Notes: generated by a model not told the origin, from the sequence alone. DNA of 62,494 nucleotides from Alloprevotella sp. (GCA_017476545.1 JAFUZP010000024.1:1-62494); one strand, 5' to 3'. Positions 1-7,447 are shown, counted from the first letter of the stretch. Program-made: numbers and translations.

Positions 1-1
1 G

Positions 2-160
2 CCAGAGTACCCCGGATATTATGCTTTGGGCATCCGTGGTCAGGTACTCTATGTGAATCCTTATAAACAATTGATTATGGTAAGGTTGGGGCTGAAAGAT
101 GATACTTATGCCCATATCCCTTATCTATTTGAGCAACTGAGTAATCTTTGGCCGAAATAA
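2..160 (+). CDS. Serine hydrolase (beta-lactamase/DD-peptidase type), C-terminal fragment
   Basis: The window opens inside a gene; the last 52 codons read in the frame starting at base 2 and end at TAA 158-160. The peptide contains YYALGIRGQVLYVNPYKQ followed by LIMVRLG, which resembles the last strands of class C beta-lactamase-like serine hydrolases, where a G-x-x-G-Q turn precedes a strand such as V(N)P...V.VR. The catalytic S-x-x-K and YxN lie upstream of the window, so activity cannot be judged. The family assignment is from memory of the fold's C-terminus. Confidence 0.55.
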   Translation, partial: PEYPGYYALGIRGQVLYVNPYKQLIMVRLGLKDDTYAHIPYLFEQLSNLWPK

Positions 161-196
161 AGACAAACATAAATTCCAATTTAGCGAGATAGTAAA

Positions 197-400
197 ATGA
201 ATTTGAAGAAAAGAAAAATCAAATACGCGACCATCTTCTTAATCTGCTGGTTTGCCCTCCTGGTATTCCTCGTGGATGGAATTTTGAAGTTCCAGACATT
301 GGTTGACTATTTCGGGTCATATGCATTGGTGGAGATAAGCTTATTGCTATTGGTCATTCTACCTATATTGGTAGTATATAAATTAACAAAAGAACGATAA
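197..400 (+). CDS. Small two-helix membrane protein
   Basis: A 67-residue protein with a basic start (MNLKKRKIKY) and two hydrophobic segments, about residues 11-29 and 41-62, ending in a charged tail KLTKER. This is the layout of a small inner-membrane protein with both ends probably in the cytoplasm. It lies 36 bp after the serine hydrolase fragment on the same strand and may be co-transcribed with it. I do not recognise a family. Its AT-rich codon use, like that of the preceding fragment, contrasts with the GC-rich gene that follows at 421. Confidence 0.55.
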   Translation: MNLKKRKIKYATIFLICWFALLVFLVDGILKFQTLVDYFGSYALVEISLLLLVILPILVVYKLTKER

Positions 401-420
401 ATCGGAATTTATCAGTAAAG

Positions 421-1305
421 ATGGAGAAGATACTGAAAGTACACCGCGTGGGCGACTATGCCCGCTACATCGGCGCGCCGGAGCTGCATCCGCTCCTCTC
501 CGTGATACACTATGACGAGTTGCAGCACTGCCGCCATTCGCTCAACAACTACGACGTCTATGGCATCTTCATCGGCGACGAGACGCTGGAGAACCTCACC
601 TATGGTCTCCACACCTACGACCTCCACCGCCATGCCCTGATGTGCGTAGCCCCAGGGCAGATTGGCGGCAAGGCCGACACGGGCGAGGAGATACAAACCA
701 AGGGCTGGGCACTGCTCTTCGACCCCGAACTGCTCCATGGTACGCCGCTCGGCCAACGCATGGCGCGCTACACCTACTTCTCCTACAACACGAACGAAGC
801 CTTGCTCATGACCGAGGAGGAATATGCCACCATCGTCAGCCTGTTCCAGATGCTGCGCCACAGCGCCACAGCCGGCCCCGACGCCCTCCTCGTAGCCCAC
901 CTGCACCTCGTCCTCGAATACATCGCCCACTTCTACGCCCGCCAACTCTCCAATGCCGCCGCCGTGAGCAGCGACCTGCTGACGCGCTTCGAGAACCTCC
1001 TGGAGCGATACTATGCCGACGGCACATACCGCCGTCTGGGGCTCCCCACCGTGAAGTACTGCGCCCGGGAACTCTGCCTCTCGCCCAACTACTTCGGCGA
1101 CCTCATCCGCCAGCAGACCGACGACACCGCATCAAATGCCATCCGCCGTTTCCTGATGCAGCGTGCCCGTGCCCTCCTCATGAGCGGTGCCACCGTCAGC
1201 CAGACTGCCGCGCAACTCGGCTTCGACTATCCTCAGCACTTCACGCGCCAGTTCCGCAACTTCTTCGGCCTCTCACCCACAGCCTTCCTTAAATCCCACC
1301 GCTGA
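421..1305 (+). CDS. AraC-family transcriptional regulator
   Basis: 294 residues. The C-terminal ~100 residues are an AraC/XylS DNA-binding domain with two helix-turn-helix units: YCARELCLSPNYFGDLIR and, after an arginine-rich linker, VSQTAAQLGFDYPQHFTRQF, ending in the family's FGLSPTAF motif. The N-terminal ~180 residues look like the cupin-type sensing domain common in Bacteroidales AraC proteins. It is convergent with the SMR transporter gene at 1390, and the two share a hairpin terminator, so a direct regulatory link is possible but unproved. The effector is unknown. Confidence 0.85.
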   Translation: MEKILKVHRVGDYARYIGAPELHPLLSVIHYDELQHCRHSLNNYDVYGIFIGDETLENLTYGLHTYDLHRHALMCVAPGQIGGKADTGEEIQTKGWALLFDPELLHGTPLGQRMARYTYFSYNTNEALLMTEEEYATIVSLFQMLRHSATAGPDALLVAHLHLVLEYIAHFYARQLSNAAAVSSDLLTRFENLLERYYADGTYRRLGLPTVKYCARELCLSPNYFGDLIRQQTDDTASNAIRRFLMQRARALLMSGATVSQTAAQLGFDYPQHFTRQFRNFFGLSPTAFLKSHR

Positions 1306-1330
1306 GGGGCACAATTATATATAAAATAAA

Positions 1331-1369
1331 AACAGGCGCGAGCTGCAAACATAGCAGCCCGCGCCTGTT
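1331..1369. terminator. Bidirectional terminator between AraC gene and SMR gene
   Basis: A hairpin with arms AACAGGCGCG(A)GCTGC and GCAGC(C)CGCGCCTGTT around a 7-nt loop. On the minus strand it is followed by TTTTTATTTTATATATA, so it fits best as the end of the SMR transcript. It sits in the 84-bp convergent gap. Confidence 0.75.
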
Positions 1370-1389
1370 CCGTAGCGCGGAGCGTCCCC

Positions 1390-1713
1390 TCACGTCAGTG
1401 CCTTCAGCCCCACGATGGAGGCGATGAGCGTTGTGGTGAAGAACAGTCGCCAGAACGTAGCCGGCTCGTGGAAGAGGAGGATGCCCAGCAACACCGTGCC
1501 CACAGCCCCGATGCCTGTCCACACGGGATAGGCCGTGCCCAGCGGCATCGTCTGCGTCACCTTGGCCAGTAGCCCCATGCTCACAAACGTAAAGAGCAGG
1601 AAACCGCCCATCCAGCACCACCACTCCGCGCCAACTGCGGCGCGCGCACGGCCCAGGCAATAGGTGAAGCCCACCTCGCAAAGCCCCGCAACCGTCAATA
1701 GAATCCAGTTCAT
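1390..1713 (-). CDS. SMR-family small multidrug/guanidinium exporter
   Basis: 107 residues with four transmembrane helices, the normal size of the SMR family. The essential membrane glutamate is in GLCEVGFTYCLG (Glu13), and the helix 3 signature reads MPLGTAYPVWTGIGAVGT. The GTAY.VWTGIGAVGT form is closer to the SugE/Gdx (guanidinium exporter) branch than to EmrE, but the distinction is from memory of signatures. It works as an antiparallel dimer exchanging protons for a cation. The promoter -7 box on the minus strand may be TACCTTTG at 1786-1779; no good -33 TTG is present at the expected distance. Confidence 0.85.
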   Translation of the reverse strand: MNWILLTVAGLCEVGFTYCLGRARAAVGAEWWCWMGGFLLFTFVSMGLLAKVTQTMPLGTAYPVWTGIGAVGTVLLGILLFHEPATFWRLFFTTTLIASIVGLKALT

Positions 1714-1834
1714 AACGTATCAGAAAATCCTTCCCTGAGGGCTGCGGCAATACCCGGCGTCTCCTTCCGAAGGCGATGCAAAGGTACTGCTTTTTCATTA
1801 GAAGTGGAGACCGGCTCCCATCATTTCCGTTTGA

Positions 1835-2545
1835 TTACATTGCTTTGATTGTGTGGTACACTTTATCTAAAAACAGGACGTAATCGTTTAGGATGACGGA
1901 ACGGCCAAACGTATCGTATGCGTGAGATGAAAGGGTTAGGGGATAGGTCTGCGTAATGTAGTAAGCCCTATATTCATCCAACGTTGCCAGCCGTTCGTTG
2001 TCGGGTATGTGTACAACATAGATAAGTGTCTTATTGGGCGCATGAAGATAAACGGCCACATCGTCTTGGGACAGTGTAATATATTTGGAAACATTGTGCT
2101 TTGTGAAGGTTTCCCACTTCTTGATATTCTTTTGCCGGTCGTAGTAGGGCAGTTTGTCTAGGATGATGAATACCTGAAAATAAGGGAAATCATTGCAACG
2201 AATATTTGCCGTTTCGCCAAGCATATTCTCAAAGTAATTGTTTGAATTCTGCGAATAGTTTTGCATTACGAACTTCACTGCAATGCCTGCGATAGGCTTC
2301 CCATCGCGTTTCACGGTTATGTCCACTTTCTTATTGATATATCTGCCAGTTATTTCCGCTTCTTTATCGCGCTGAAAGCCTTGAGACCATATTTCATAAC
2401 CAGAGCCCAAAAGTTCTGAGAGGTCTTGGGCTATTGCTCCATGCAAAGGTTTAAGTTTTGCCGTACTTCGCGATGTACCGCAGGAAAGGAACTCGTGGAA
2501 GGATTTAGAAATCACCCGTAAAAAGGTCTCGTTGCTGTGTGTCAT
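1835..2545 (-). CDS. Type II restriction endonuclease-like protein (PD-(D/E)XK)
   Basis: 236 residues from ATG at 2545 (MTHSNETF). It follows the adenine methylase and overlaps its 3' end by 41 bp, the usual layout of a compact restriction-modification pair. Residues around KKVDITVKRDGKPIAGIAVKF give a plausible PD-(D/E)XK core: Asp in VDI, then A-V-K on the next strand. The stretch after it (MQNYSQNSNNYFENMLGE) resembles nucleases that track cognate methylases. A longer form using a TTG at 2563 is possible but less likely. The recognition site cannot be read from sequence; the nuclease role rests on context and the weak motif. Confidence 0.65.
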   Translation of the reverse strand: MTHSNETFLRVISKSFHEFLSCGTSRSTAKLKPLHGAIAQDLSELLGSGYEIWSQGFQRDKEAEITGRYINKKVDITVKRDGKPIAGIAVKFVMQNYSQNSNNYFENMLGETANIRCNDFPYFQVFIILDKLPYYDRQKNIKKWETFTKHNVSKYITLSQDDVAVYLHAPNKTLIYVVHIPDNERLATLDEYRAYYITQTYPLTLSSHAYDTFGRSVILNDYVLFLDKVYHTIKAM

Positions 2546-4082
2546 TGTGATAGAACTTTGCAAGGTTATAGTTTAGGTAGTGTTCCAGCTCTTTGGAATT
2601 AAACGTGTAGTAGCCACCACTTTTATACTTCTTCAGCAGGCTAACATATCGTATAAAGTTGTCGCTGACAAGTAACTTCTGGATATCATCAAAAGGAATC
2701 TCTGTCAATATATATAGGCCACTATATACGCCGTGTCCTTCTGGTACATGATTAAGTTTGATGCTTTTGACGTCACGTATGCAGGTATTGATAGCATATT
2801 TGTTCTTGTAAACATCAAGTAGGGCTTGCGTGCGTCCATATAGATACCACTCTGGGAAAACGTCTTCCTTACGTCCCTTTAGCAATGTGGTTTTGCTGTC
2901 ATTAAGATATTCGTGGATGGCAGGTATCGCATCAAGAGTTTCTTTAGATAGTGGCTTCCCTGATTTATCATAAGGGTAAAAAGCTTTATACCATTTTCCC
3001 GTTGAGGCTTTAATGGTGGGGATGACAAACTCTTTGAAAGGAAAGTCCTGACGAATGAAAACTTTGTCCGCCAGTGTGGCAAATCCGTTCTTGACAGATA
3101 CGTATGAAGTGCCTCCATATAATAGAATATTTCGCAGTCGCTCTAATGTGGCAGCATCAGCAAGATAAATCTCGCCCGCAATGAAAGCGTCTTCAAAGTA
3201 GATTGCCTCAACATACTTTATTACCCGTTCTTCTCCAAGATAACGCCCATAAAGAAAGCTATCTGTACGCTCTCCTTTTTGAAACAGCGATATGAGTGTG
3301 TAGGTCGTAGCGTTGAAGGCTTGGTAATGTTCCAAATCAATGAGACGTAATAGATTACGTTCTTTTCGGATGTAGTCTCGCAAATGTTTCCCTGCTAAAC
3401 TGTTGAGCCACGAACTGGGGGTGATATAACACAGCTTTCCGCCATTGGCGAGCATTCGTAAACCAATTTCAAAAAACACGAGATATAGATCGGTCATTCC
3501 GCCGTCTGCAAAATGAAATTTCCTTACAGCTGTGTATGTGTCTTGCAGATTGTGAACACGGACATAAGGAGGGTTGCCCACCACGAAGTCCATCTTTCCG
3601 TCATACTTACAGACGTTTATTGTGTCATCATAGAGAATGTCCCAATCAATGTTCTCAATGCCGAACTCTGCTGCTACAAGTTTTAGATTCTGTAAACATT
3701 CGCCATGGGCTTCCACGTCAATTTCTATGCCGTGAATGTAGGTCCGTAATTCTTCTTTAAGAGTGGTTGTATCAGAGGAACGTCGCAAGGAATCGGCTCT
3801 GCCGCTTCTCTCGTCGAAATAATCGGCTCTGCCGCTTGGCTTGTCCAAGTAATCGGCCCTGCCGCTTCGCGCGTCGAAGAATGCTTTGCAGTAACGTCGT
3901 ACTACCTCGCAGAGAAAGGCCCCGTTGCCACAACTATTGTCAATTATATGCTTTTGTAAGCATGCTTTACCTACATATCCGGCTGTGTCCAAGATGTCAC
4001 AAACCAAATACGCCGGCGTAAAGACCTGGCCGGTCTCTTTTGTCTTATCCATTTCCACACTATGCGCTGTGCGTCGGCTCAT
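2505..4082 (-). CDS. N6-adenine DNA methyltransferase of a type II R-M system
   Basis: 525 residues; an internal start at 4052 (MDKTKETGQVFTP) matches the usual start of this family and may be the true one. Motif X/N-terminal is GQVFTPAYLV, the AdoMet-binding motif I is IIDNSCGNGAFL, and the catalytic motif IV is NPPY in DFVVGNPPYVRV. A target-recognition region fills the C-terminal half. Between motif I and the acidic motif II strand (HGIEIDVEAHG) lie three in-frame 10-residue repeats beginning SGRAD, encoded by a 30-bp tandem repeat at 3791-3880 (reported separately). The downstream endonuclease gene overlaps by 41 bp, so the pair is translationally coupled. Confidence 0.9.
   Translation of the reverse strand: MSRRTAHSVEMDKTKETGQVFTPAYLVCDILDTAGYVGKACLQKHIIDNSCGNGAFLCEVVRRYCKAFFDARSGRADYLDKPSGRADYFDERSGRADSLRRSSDTTTLKEELRTYIHGIEIDVEAHGECLQNLKLVAAEFGIENIDWDILYDDTINVCKYDGKMDFVVGNPPYVRVHNLQDTYTAVRKFHFADGGMTDLYLVFFEIGLRMLANGGKLCYITPSSWLNSLAGKHLRDYIRKERNLLRLIDLEHYQAFNATTYTLISLFQKGERTDSFLYGRYLGEERVIKYVEAIYFEDAFIAGEIYLADAATLERLRNILLYGGTSYVSVKNGFATLADKVFIRQDFPFKEFVIPTIKASTGKWYKAFYPYDKSGKPLSKETLDAIPAIHEYLNDSKTTLLKGRKEDVFPEWYLYGRTQALLDVYKNKYAINTCIRDVKSIKLNHVPEGHGVYSGLYILTEIPFDDIQKLLVSDNFIRYVSLLKKYKSGGYYTFNSKELEHYLNYNLAKFYHNDTQQRDLFTGDF
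3791..3880 (+). repeat. Three tandem 30-bp palindromic repeats inside the methylase gene
   Basis: Units start at 3791, 3821 and 3851. Each begins AATCGGCYCTGCCGCTT and contains a small stem whose arms differ but stay paired: CTTGG/CCAAG in unit 2 and CTTCG/CGAAG in unit 3. Each unit encodes exactly ten residues on the minus strand (SGRADYLDKP, SGRADYFDER, SGRADSLRRS). A single diverged copy lies at 7568-7598. Confidence 0.85.
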
Positions 4083-4389
4083 CTTCGGGAAATAGGCAGA
4101 AGGACAAAAAAAGCGGGACGTTATTATCCCACTTCAAAGGCCCTGAGACTGCCTAATGTACCGGATAAGTCACGCCCACGCTATAGCGCAGACGTTCGCG
4201 ACCTATTCATCGATACATTGTTCAAAGAGTTTCTCAGGTTCTTGAAGTGTCCGAATATGAAGCAAACGCTTGTTGTTTTATTGTCGCCCGTACCGCTGCA
4301 CAGGCTTATGTCATCCGCAAAAATAAATAAACTCCCGCAGAAAGCAAAGGCTTTGCGGGAGTTTTTGAGTGCCGAGTAGCTCTAATTAC
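4083..4389. other. Intergenic region upstream of the methylase
   Basis: About 300 bp between the divergent-looking start of the methylase (minus) and the end of the cupin gene (minus). The only clear element is the terminator hairpin at 4330-4363. A minus-strand -7 box TATTTTTG (4325-4318) with a TTG 19 bp upstream inside the hairpin is possible but weak. A 105-codon plus-strand ORF here has no recognisable protein features. Confidence 0.4.
4330..4363. terminator. Terminator of the cupin gene
   Basis: Perfect 10-bp arms AACTCCCGCA and TGCGGGAGTT around a 14-nt loop. T-runs flank both sides (TTTTT after it on plus, TTATTTATTT on minus). It lies 26 bp past the cupin stop on the minus strand. 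Confidence 0.8.
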
Positions 4390-4845
4390 TTACCACTCCA
4401 GCTTGTCCTGCAGGATGATGCCGTCCTCCATGGGACTGTCGCCTTCCGCGAAGCTTCCTGCCTTGTACTGGATGCAGAGCATTGTGAGCGGGGCTGCGGA
4501 CGTGTTCTTTAGGGCACGGCGACCTTCGGGGCTGACGCGCACGATGCTGCCTTCGCGGACGGGGAACAGCTCGCCATCCACCTGATAGCAACCTTCGCCG
4601 CGCAGGATGATGTAAAGTTCTTCATGTGTCTTGTGCGTGTGGAGGAAGCCGCTGTCCTGCCCAGGCTGCAACGTCTGGAAGGAAAGTTCGCTACCCGTCA
4701 CGCCGAGTGCCTGACCGGCAAACACCTTGCCCTGGAGCGTGAAGTCCGGGCCCATGGGGAGTTCGTACTCGCTGACAGCATCCCAGCTGCCGATGTTCAC
4801 TGCGGCGTAGTTCTTGCCGCTCTTGATTTGTTCGATAGTTTTCAT
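4390..4845 (-). CDS. Cupin-domain protein
   Basis: 151 residues from ATG at 4845 (MKTIEQIKSGKNYAAV). It is a single-domain double-stranded beta-helix protein: the cupin motif 1 appears as FLHTHKTHEELYIILRGEG (G-x-H-x-H-x3-E type, with His-Thr-His and Glu as metal ligands), and motif 2 as VREGSIVRVSPEGRRALKN, where the usual motif 2 histidine is not evident. The substrate is unknown. It is transcribed divergently from the HxlR regulator at 5234, and both have perfect promoters facing apart, suggesting HxlR controls it. The transcript would have a leader of about 120 nt carrying a 7-bp tandem repeat. Confidence 0.85.
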   Translation of the reverse strand: MKTIEQIKSGKNYAAVNIGSWDAVSEYELPMGPDFTLQGKVFAGQALGVTGSELSFQTLQPGQDSGFLHTHKTHEELYIILRGEGCYQVDGELFPVREGSIVRVSPEGRRALKNTSAAPLTMLCIQYKAGSFAEGDSPMEDGIILQDKLEW

Positions 4846-4935
4846 TTGAGTGTATATGTTAAGTTTCCTTTTTCGTGTTATCTTGCCTTGCAGCAAGTTT
4901 TGTCCCGGTCGGAGGCAAGGCTGCGATGACAATAT

Positions 4936-4970
4936 TCAATGCTCAATGTTCAATGTTCAATGCTCAAGTG
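4936..4970 (+). repeat. 7-bp tandem repeat in the cupin leader
   Basis: Five heptanucleotide units from 4936: TCAATGC, TCAATGT, TCAATGT, TCAATGC, TCAAGTG (the last diverged). It lies between the cupin promoter (4976-5006) and the cupin start at 4845, so unit gain or loss would change the leader length. Confidence 0.75.
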
Positions 4971-4975
4971 CGACG

Positions 4976-5006
4976 CAAAGTTACGCTCTTGCCCGCAAAG
5001 CCGCAA
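4976..5006 (-). promoter_or_regulatory. Promoter for the cupin gene
   Basis: On the minus strand, -33 TTG (5006-5004) and -7 TAACTTTG (4983-4976) separated by exactly 20 bp, matching the Bacteroides consensus. The start codon lies 131 bp downstream of the -7 box. Confidence 0.8.
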
Positions 5007-5100
5007 GAGGTTTCCGCAGGGGCATATAGTTACCGCGAAGTAAGAAATGCGATGGAATGGGACGACTCGCGCCGCAGCTTTAACTTCGATTAACATCAGT

Positions 5101-5166
5101 CGTTTTCTCGCCAAGGCAGACTCCAAGCAAGCTTGGTCTGCTCTCCTGGCTGAACGAAAACGTTGC
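5101..5166. repeat. Long imperfect inverted repeat in the cupin/hxlR gap
   Basis: A nested palindrome with outer arms CGTTTTC/GAAAACG, then GCCA/TGGC, GCAGAC/TCTGC and CCAAGC/GCTTGG around a 2-nt centre. It sits between the two divergent promoters. It may be a mobile palindromic element or an operator; I see no T-run. Confidence 0.6.
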
Positions 5167-5178
5167 TTTAACTTCCGC

Positions 5179-5209
5179 TTGGCAACTTAGTTTCTTATAG
5201 TTACCTTTG
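5179..5209 (+). promoter_or_regulatory. Promoter for the hxlR-like gene
   Basis: -33 TTG (5179-5181), a 20-bp spacer and -7 TACCTTTG (5202-5209). The ATG follows 25 bp after the -7 box. Its position rules out the earlier TTG start at 5207, which lies within the box. Confidence 0.85.
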
Positions 5210-5233
5210 CGGCGCAAACAACACTATACAGAT

Positions 5234-5587
5234 ATGGCCAAACCACTTTACGACACCTGTCCCATCCGGCAGGTCATCAGCCGCTTCAGCGACAAATGGT
5301 CGCTCCTCATCCTTTACACGCTCCACAGCAGCCCCGAGGGCGTGCTGCGCTTCAACGAACTGCGCCGCCATATGGAGGACTGCTCGCAGAAGATGCTCTC
5401 ACAGACGCTGCGCCGCCTGGAGCAGGCAAACCTCATCAGCCGCAAGGTCTATGCCCAGGTGCCGCCGCGCGTGGACTATAGTCTCACGCCCGTCGGTACG
5501 TCCCTCATGCCCGCCGTCATCGCACTCATCGAGTGGTCGCTGGCGCACTTCAACGATGTAGTGTCGCGCGACGTCGTCGTGGACTGA
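5234..5587 (+). CDS. HxlR-family winged-helix regulator
   Basis: 117 residues from ATG 5234. It shows the HxlR signature: a cysteine followed by P at the start (DTCPIRQVI), then KWSLLILYTL, a winged helix with RFNELRRHMEDCSQKMLSQTLRRLE, and the wing VPPRVDYSLTPVGTSL. These regulators often sense oxidants or electrophiles through the early cysteine. It is divergent from the cupin gene. The final residues (DVVVD) and stop fall in a 23-nt stretch that recurs at 9869-9891 in non-coding debris, so the C-terminus may have been supplied by a dispersed repeat. Confidence 0.88.
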   Translation: MAKPLYDTCPIRQVISRFSDKWSLLILYTLHSSPEGVLRFNELRRHMEDCSQKMLSQTLRRLEQANLISRKVYAQVPPRVDYSLTPVGTSLMPAVIALIEWSLAHFNDVVSRDVVVD

Positions 5588-5658
5588 CGGGGAGGGCATC
5601 GCCCCAGCCGCCTACCACTGCAAGCACTCCGCCGAGCAACTAAAAAATTTGGATTCCC

Positions 5659-5686
5659 GTGCAGTCTTTTACTTCATCGCAGGACT
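5659..5686 (+). promoter_or_regulatory. Bipartite element GTGCAGTC-N15-GGACT, copy 1
   Basis: GTGCAGTC at 5659-5666 and GGACT at 5682-5686, separated by 15 bp. GGACT ends 17 bp before the start codon of the sigma-barrel gene. The same two blocks with the same spacing occur at 7420-7447 and 7613-7640. The spacing is close to that of an ECF-type -35/-10 pair; this is an inference from three copies. Confidence 0.55.
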
Positions 5687-5703
5687 TAATAGGTAGAGAC
5701 GGT

Positions 5704-7416
5704 ATGCTGACGATGGAGATAACGAGGCTAATAGAACGGTGCAGGCAGGGGGATGAGGAAGCCCTCGGAGAACTGTATAAGGCATACGCCCAGCGGATGA
5801 GGGGCGTATGCCGGCGTTATATCAGAGATGAGCAGGCGGTGGAGGATGTGCTGCACGATGCTTTTGTGATTATCTTCACTTCGTTTGACAGGCTGCGCGA
5901 TGTCGGGCGGGCAGAGGCGTGGATGACGGCTATTACGAGAAATGTGGCTTCCAGATACAGGGACCGTATGGTGGCGTTGCCTATGATGTCGCTCGATGCG
6001 GTCGCCGAAGCGGATTTGGCGGTTGCCGGGGACGAGGATAGGGACGTGAGGGGCATCCCGCTGAGCGAGGTGATGAGTATGATAGACAGACTGCCAGAGG
6101 GCTATGGGCGCGTGTTCCGCCTTTCGGTGTTCGAAGGGATGTCGCACAAGGAGATTGCCGCCGCGCTGGGCATTGAGCCACATTCGTCATCTTCGCAACT
6201 GGCACGGGCGAAGAGGATGCTGCGAGAGATGATGCAGCGGTATGGGGTGGCTGTGATTCTGCCAGCCGTTGTACTCCTCACTTTCTTCTTGCTCAGGAGG
6301 AGCGAAACTGATGTCAGCAAGGACGACGCGGCAGCCCGGGCAAAGTGGAATGTATCGCCGACCGACCGACCGCAGAAGCCAACGATTGCCCGAAGGTTAC
6401 GGGAGAAGGACGGAACGTCGGGCATGCAGCCTGCATACCGCGCAAGTGCTATCGCCGCGGACACGTTGCAGATGGAAATCGCACAGATAGTCGATAGCGT
6501 GCCGGACATGGCGGCTCAGGATCAGACGATTGCCGACACCTTGTCAAACGATACGGCGCGGACCTTGCGTAGCACCCAGCTGCCGCGTCGCGATATGGCC
6601 GAGTTGATGCCGGAGAAGCCTGCCGTTAGCACCTGTCGCCAGCAAACGTGGGCCGTGGACGTTGCATCAAGCATCGGCACTTTTGGGGAGCAGGATTATT
6701 ATCGTCCGTATGGTTTCACGGAAACACCGACGTTAGCCCCCTCTGGCGAACTTCCGTCGCCTGTCACCTTCGAGAACTGGAGCGACTATGCAGCCTTCTT
6801 GGCGGACAATCCCGACGACGGCAGCAGCTATAGCCGAAGCGTTATTATGAACATTGCACTGAATAATGCCGGAGATGCACAAGGTACAGGTACCGACAAG
6901 ATTGTCCGTAAGAGCCACCACTACATGCCCGTCAACTTCTCGTTTGCGTTGAAATATCAGCTGAACAATCGTTTCGGATTAGAAACCGGTCTGAGTTACA
7001 GCAGGCTGAAATCGGATTTTGAGATGGGTTCAAACGGTAATACTATCAATGAGCAGCAGACCATCCACTACCTTGGCATCCCCGTGAAGGGCATCTATAA
7101 TATATATTATAGAAAGGCGTGGAGCCTCTACGGAAGTCTCGGCGTTACCACGGAGATACCTCTCTACTCGCCGCTCAACACAAGTTACTACTTGCACGGC
7201 ATGTTGGAGGCTACCGACAAGTCAACCATCCACGCTCCATGGCAGTGGTTGGTAGGTACGGGTCTTGGCCTGCAATACAATTTCACTCCCAACATCGGAC
7301 TGTTCGCAGAACCAAGCCTGCAATACTACATTCCGACGGGTGCACAAATTGAAACATACCGCTCAGAGCATCCGTTTACGTTCTCCTTGCCCATAGGCAT
7401 CAGATTTACGTGGTAA
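5704..7416 (+). CDS. ECF sigma factor fused through a membrane helix to an outer-membrane beta-barrel domain
   Basis: 570 residues from ATG 5704 (a second ATG is at 5713). Residues ~5-85 are sigma region 2, with AVEDVLHDAFVIIF; residues ~125-185 are region 4, with LPEGYGRVFRLSVFEG and the HTH MSHKEIAAALGIEPHSSSSQ. Next comes a single hydrophobic segment VAVILPAVVLLTFFLL, a ~190-residue low-complexity region rich in D/T/A, and a C-terminal ~190-residue domain of alternating strands (LETGLSYSRLKSDFE, IHYLGIPVKGIYNIYY, LFAEPSLQYYIPTG) ending in the aromatic IRFTW typical of outer-membrane barrels. A cytoplasmic transcription factor and a barrel in one chain is unusual; the frame is open throughout. 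Possible readings are proteolytic release of sigma or a misplaced fusion. Confidence 0.85.
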   Translation: MLTMEITRLIERCRQGDEEALGELYKAYAQRMRGVCRRYIRDEQAVEDVLHDAFVIIFTSFDRLRDVGRAEAWMTAITRNVASRYRDRMVALPMMSLDAVAEADLAVAGDEDRDVRGIPLSEVMSMIDRLPEGYGRVFRLSVFEGMSHKEIAAALGIEPHSSSSQLARAKRMLREMMQRYGVAVILPAVVLLTFFLLRRSETDVSKDDAAARAKWNVSPTDRPQKPTIARRLREKDGTSGMQPAYRASAIAADTLQMEIAQIVDSVPDMAAQDQTIADTLSNDTARTLRSTQLPRRDMAELMPEKPAVSTCRQQTWAVDVASSIGTFGEQDYYRPYGFTETPTLAPSGELPSPVTFENWSDYAAFLADNPDDGSSYSRSVIMNIALNNAGDAQGTGTDKIVRKSHHYMPVNFSFALKYQLNNRFGLETGLSYSRLKSDFEMGSNGNTINEQQTIHYLGIPVKGIYNIYYRKAWSLYGSLGVTTEIPLYSPLNTSYYLHGMLEATDKSTIHAPWQWLVGTGLGLQYNFTPNIGLFAEPSLQYYIPTGAQIETYRSEHPFTFSLPIGIRFTW

Positions 7417-7419
7417 TCG

Positions 7420-7447
7420 GTGCAGTCTTTTCCATGTTCGATGGACT
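7420..7447 (+). promoter_or_regulatory. Bipartite element GTGCAGTC-N15-GGACT, copy 2
   Basis: GTGCAGTC at 7420-7427 and GGACT at 7443-7447, again with 15 bp between. It overlaps the start of the decayed ORF at 7441 and begins directly after the sigma-barrel stop codon. Confidence 0.5.

Noticed and set aside
1289-1798. A 169-codon minus-strand ORF over the SMR gene
   Set aside because: It is an out-of-frame shadow of the exporter gene, which has clear family motifs.
1714-1800. A guanidine or thiamine riboswitch before the SMR exporter
   Set aside because: Small hairpins are present (CCTTCGGAAGG, CCCTCAGGG), but the conserved cores of guanidine-I, -II, -III or TPP riboswitches could not be matched.
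4062-4379. A 105-codon plus-strand ORF between the methylase and cupin genes
   Set aside because: It ends in the terminator hairpin and has no recognisable protein features.
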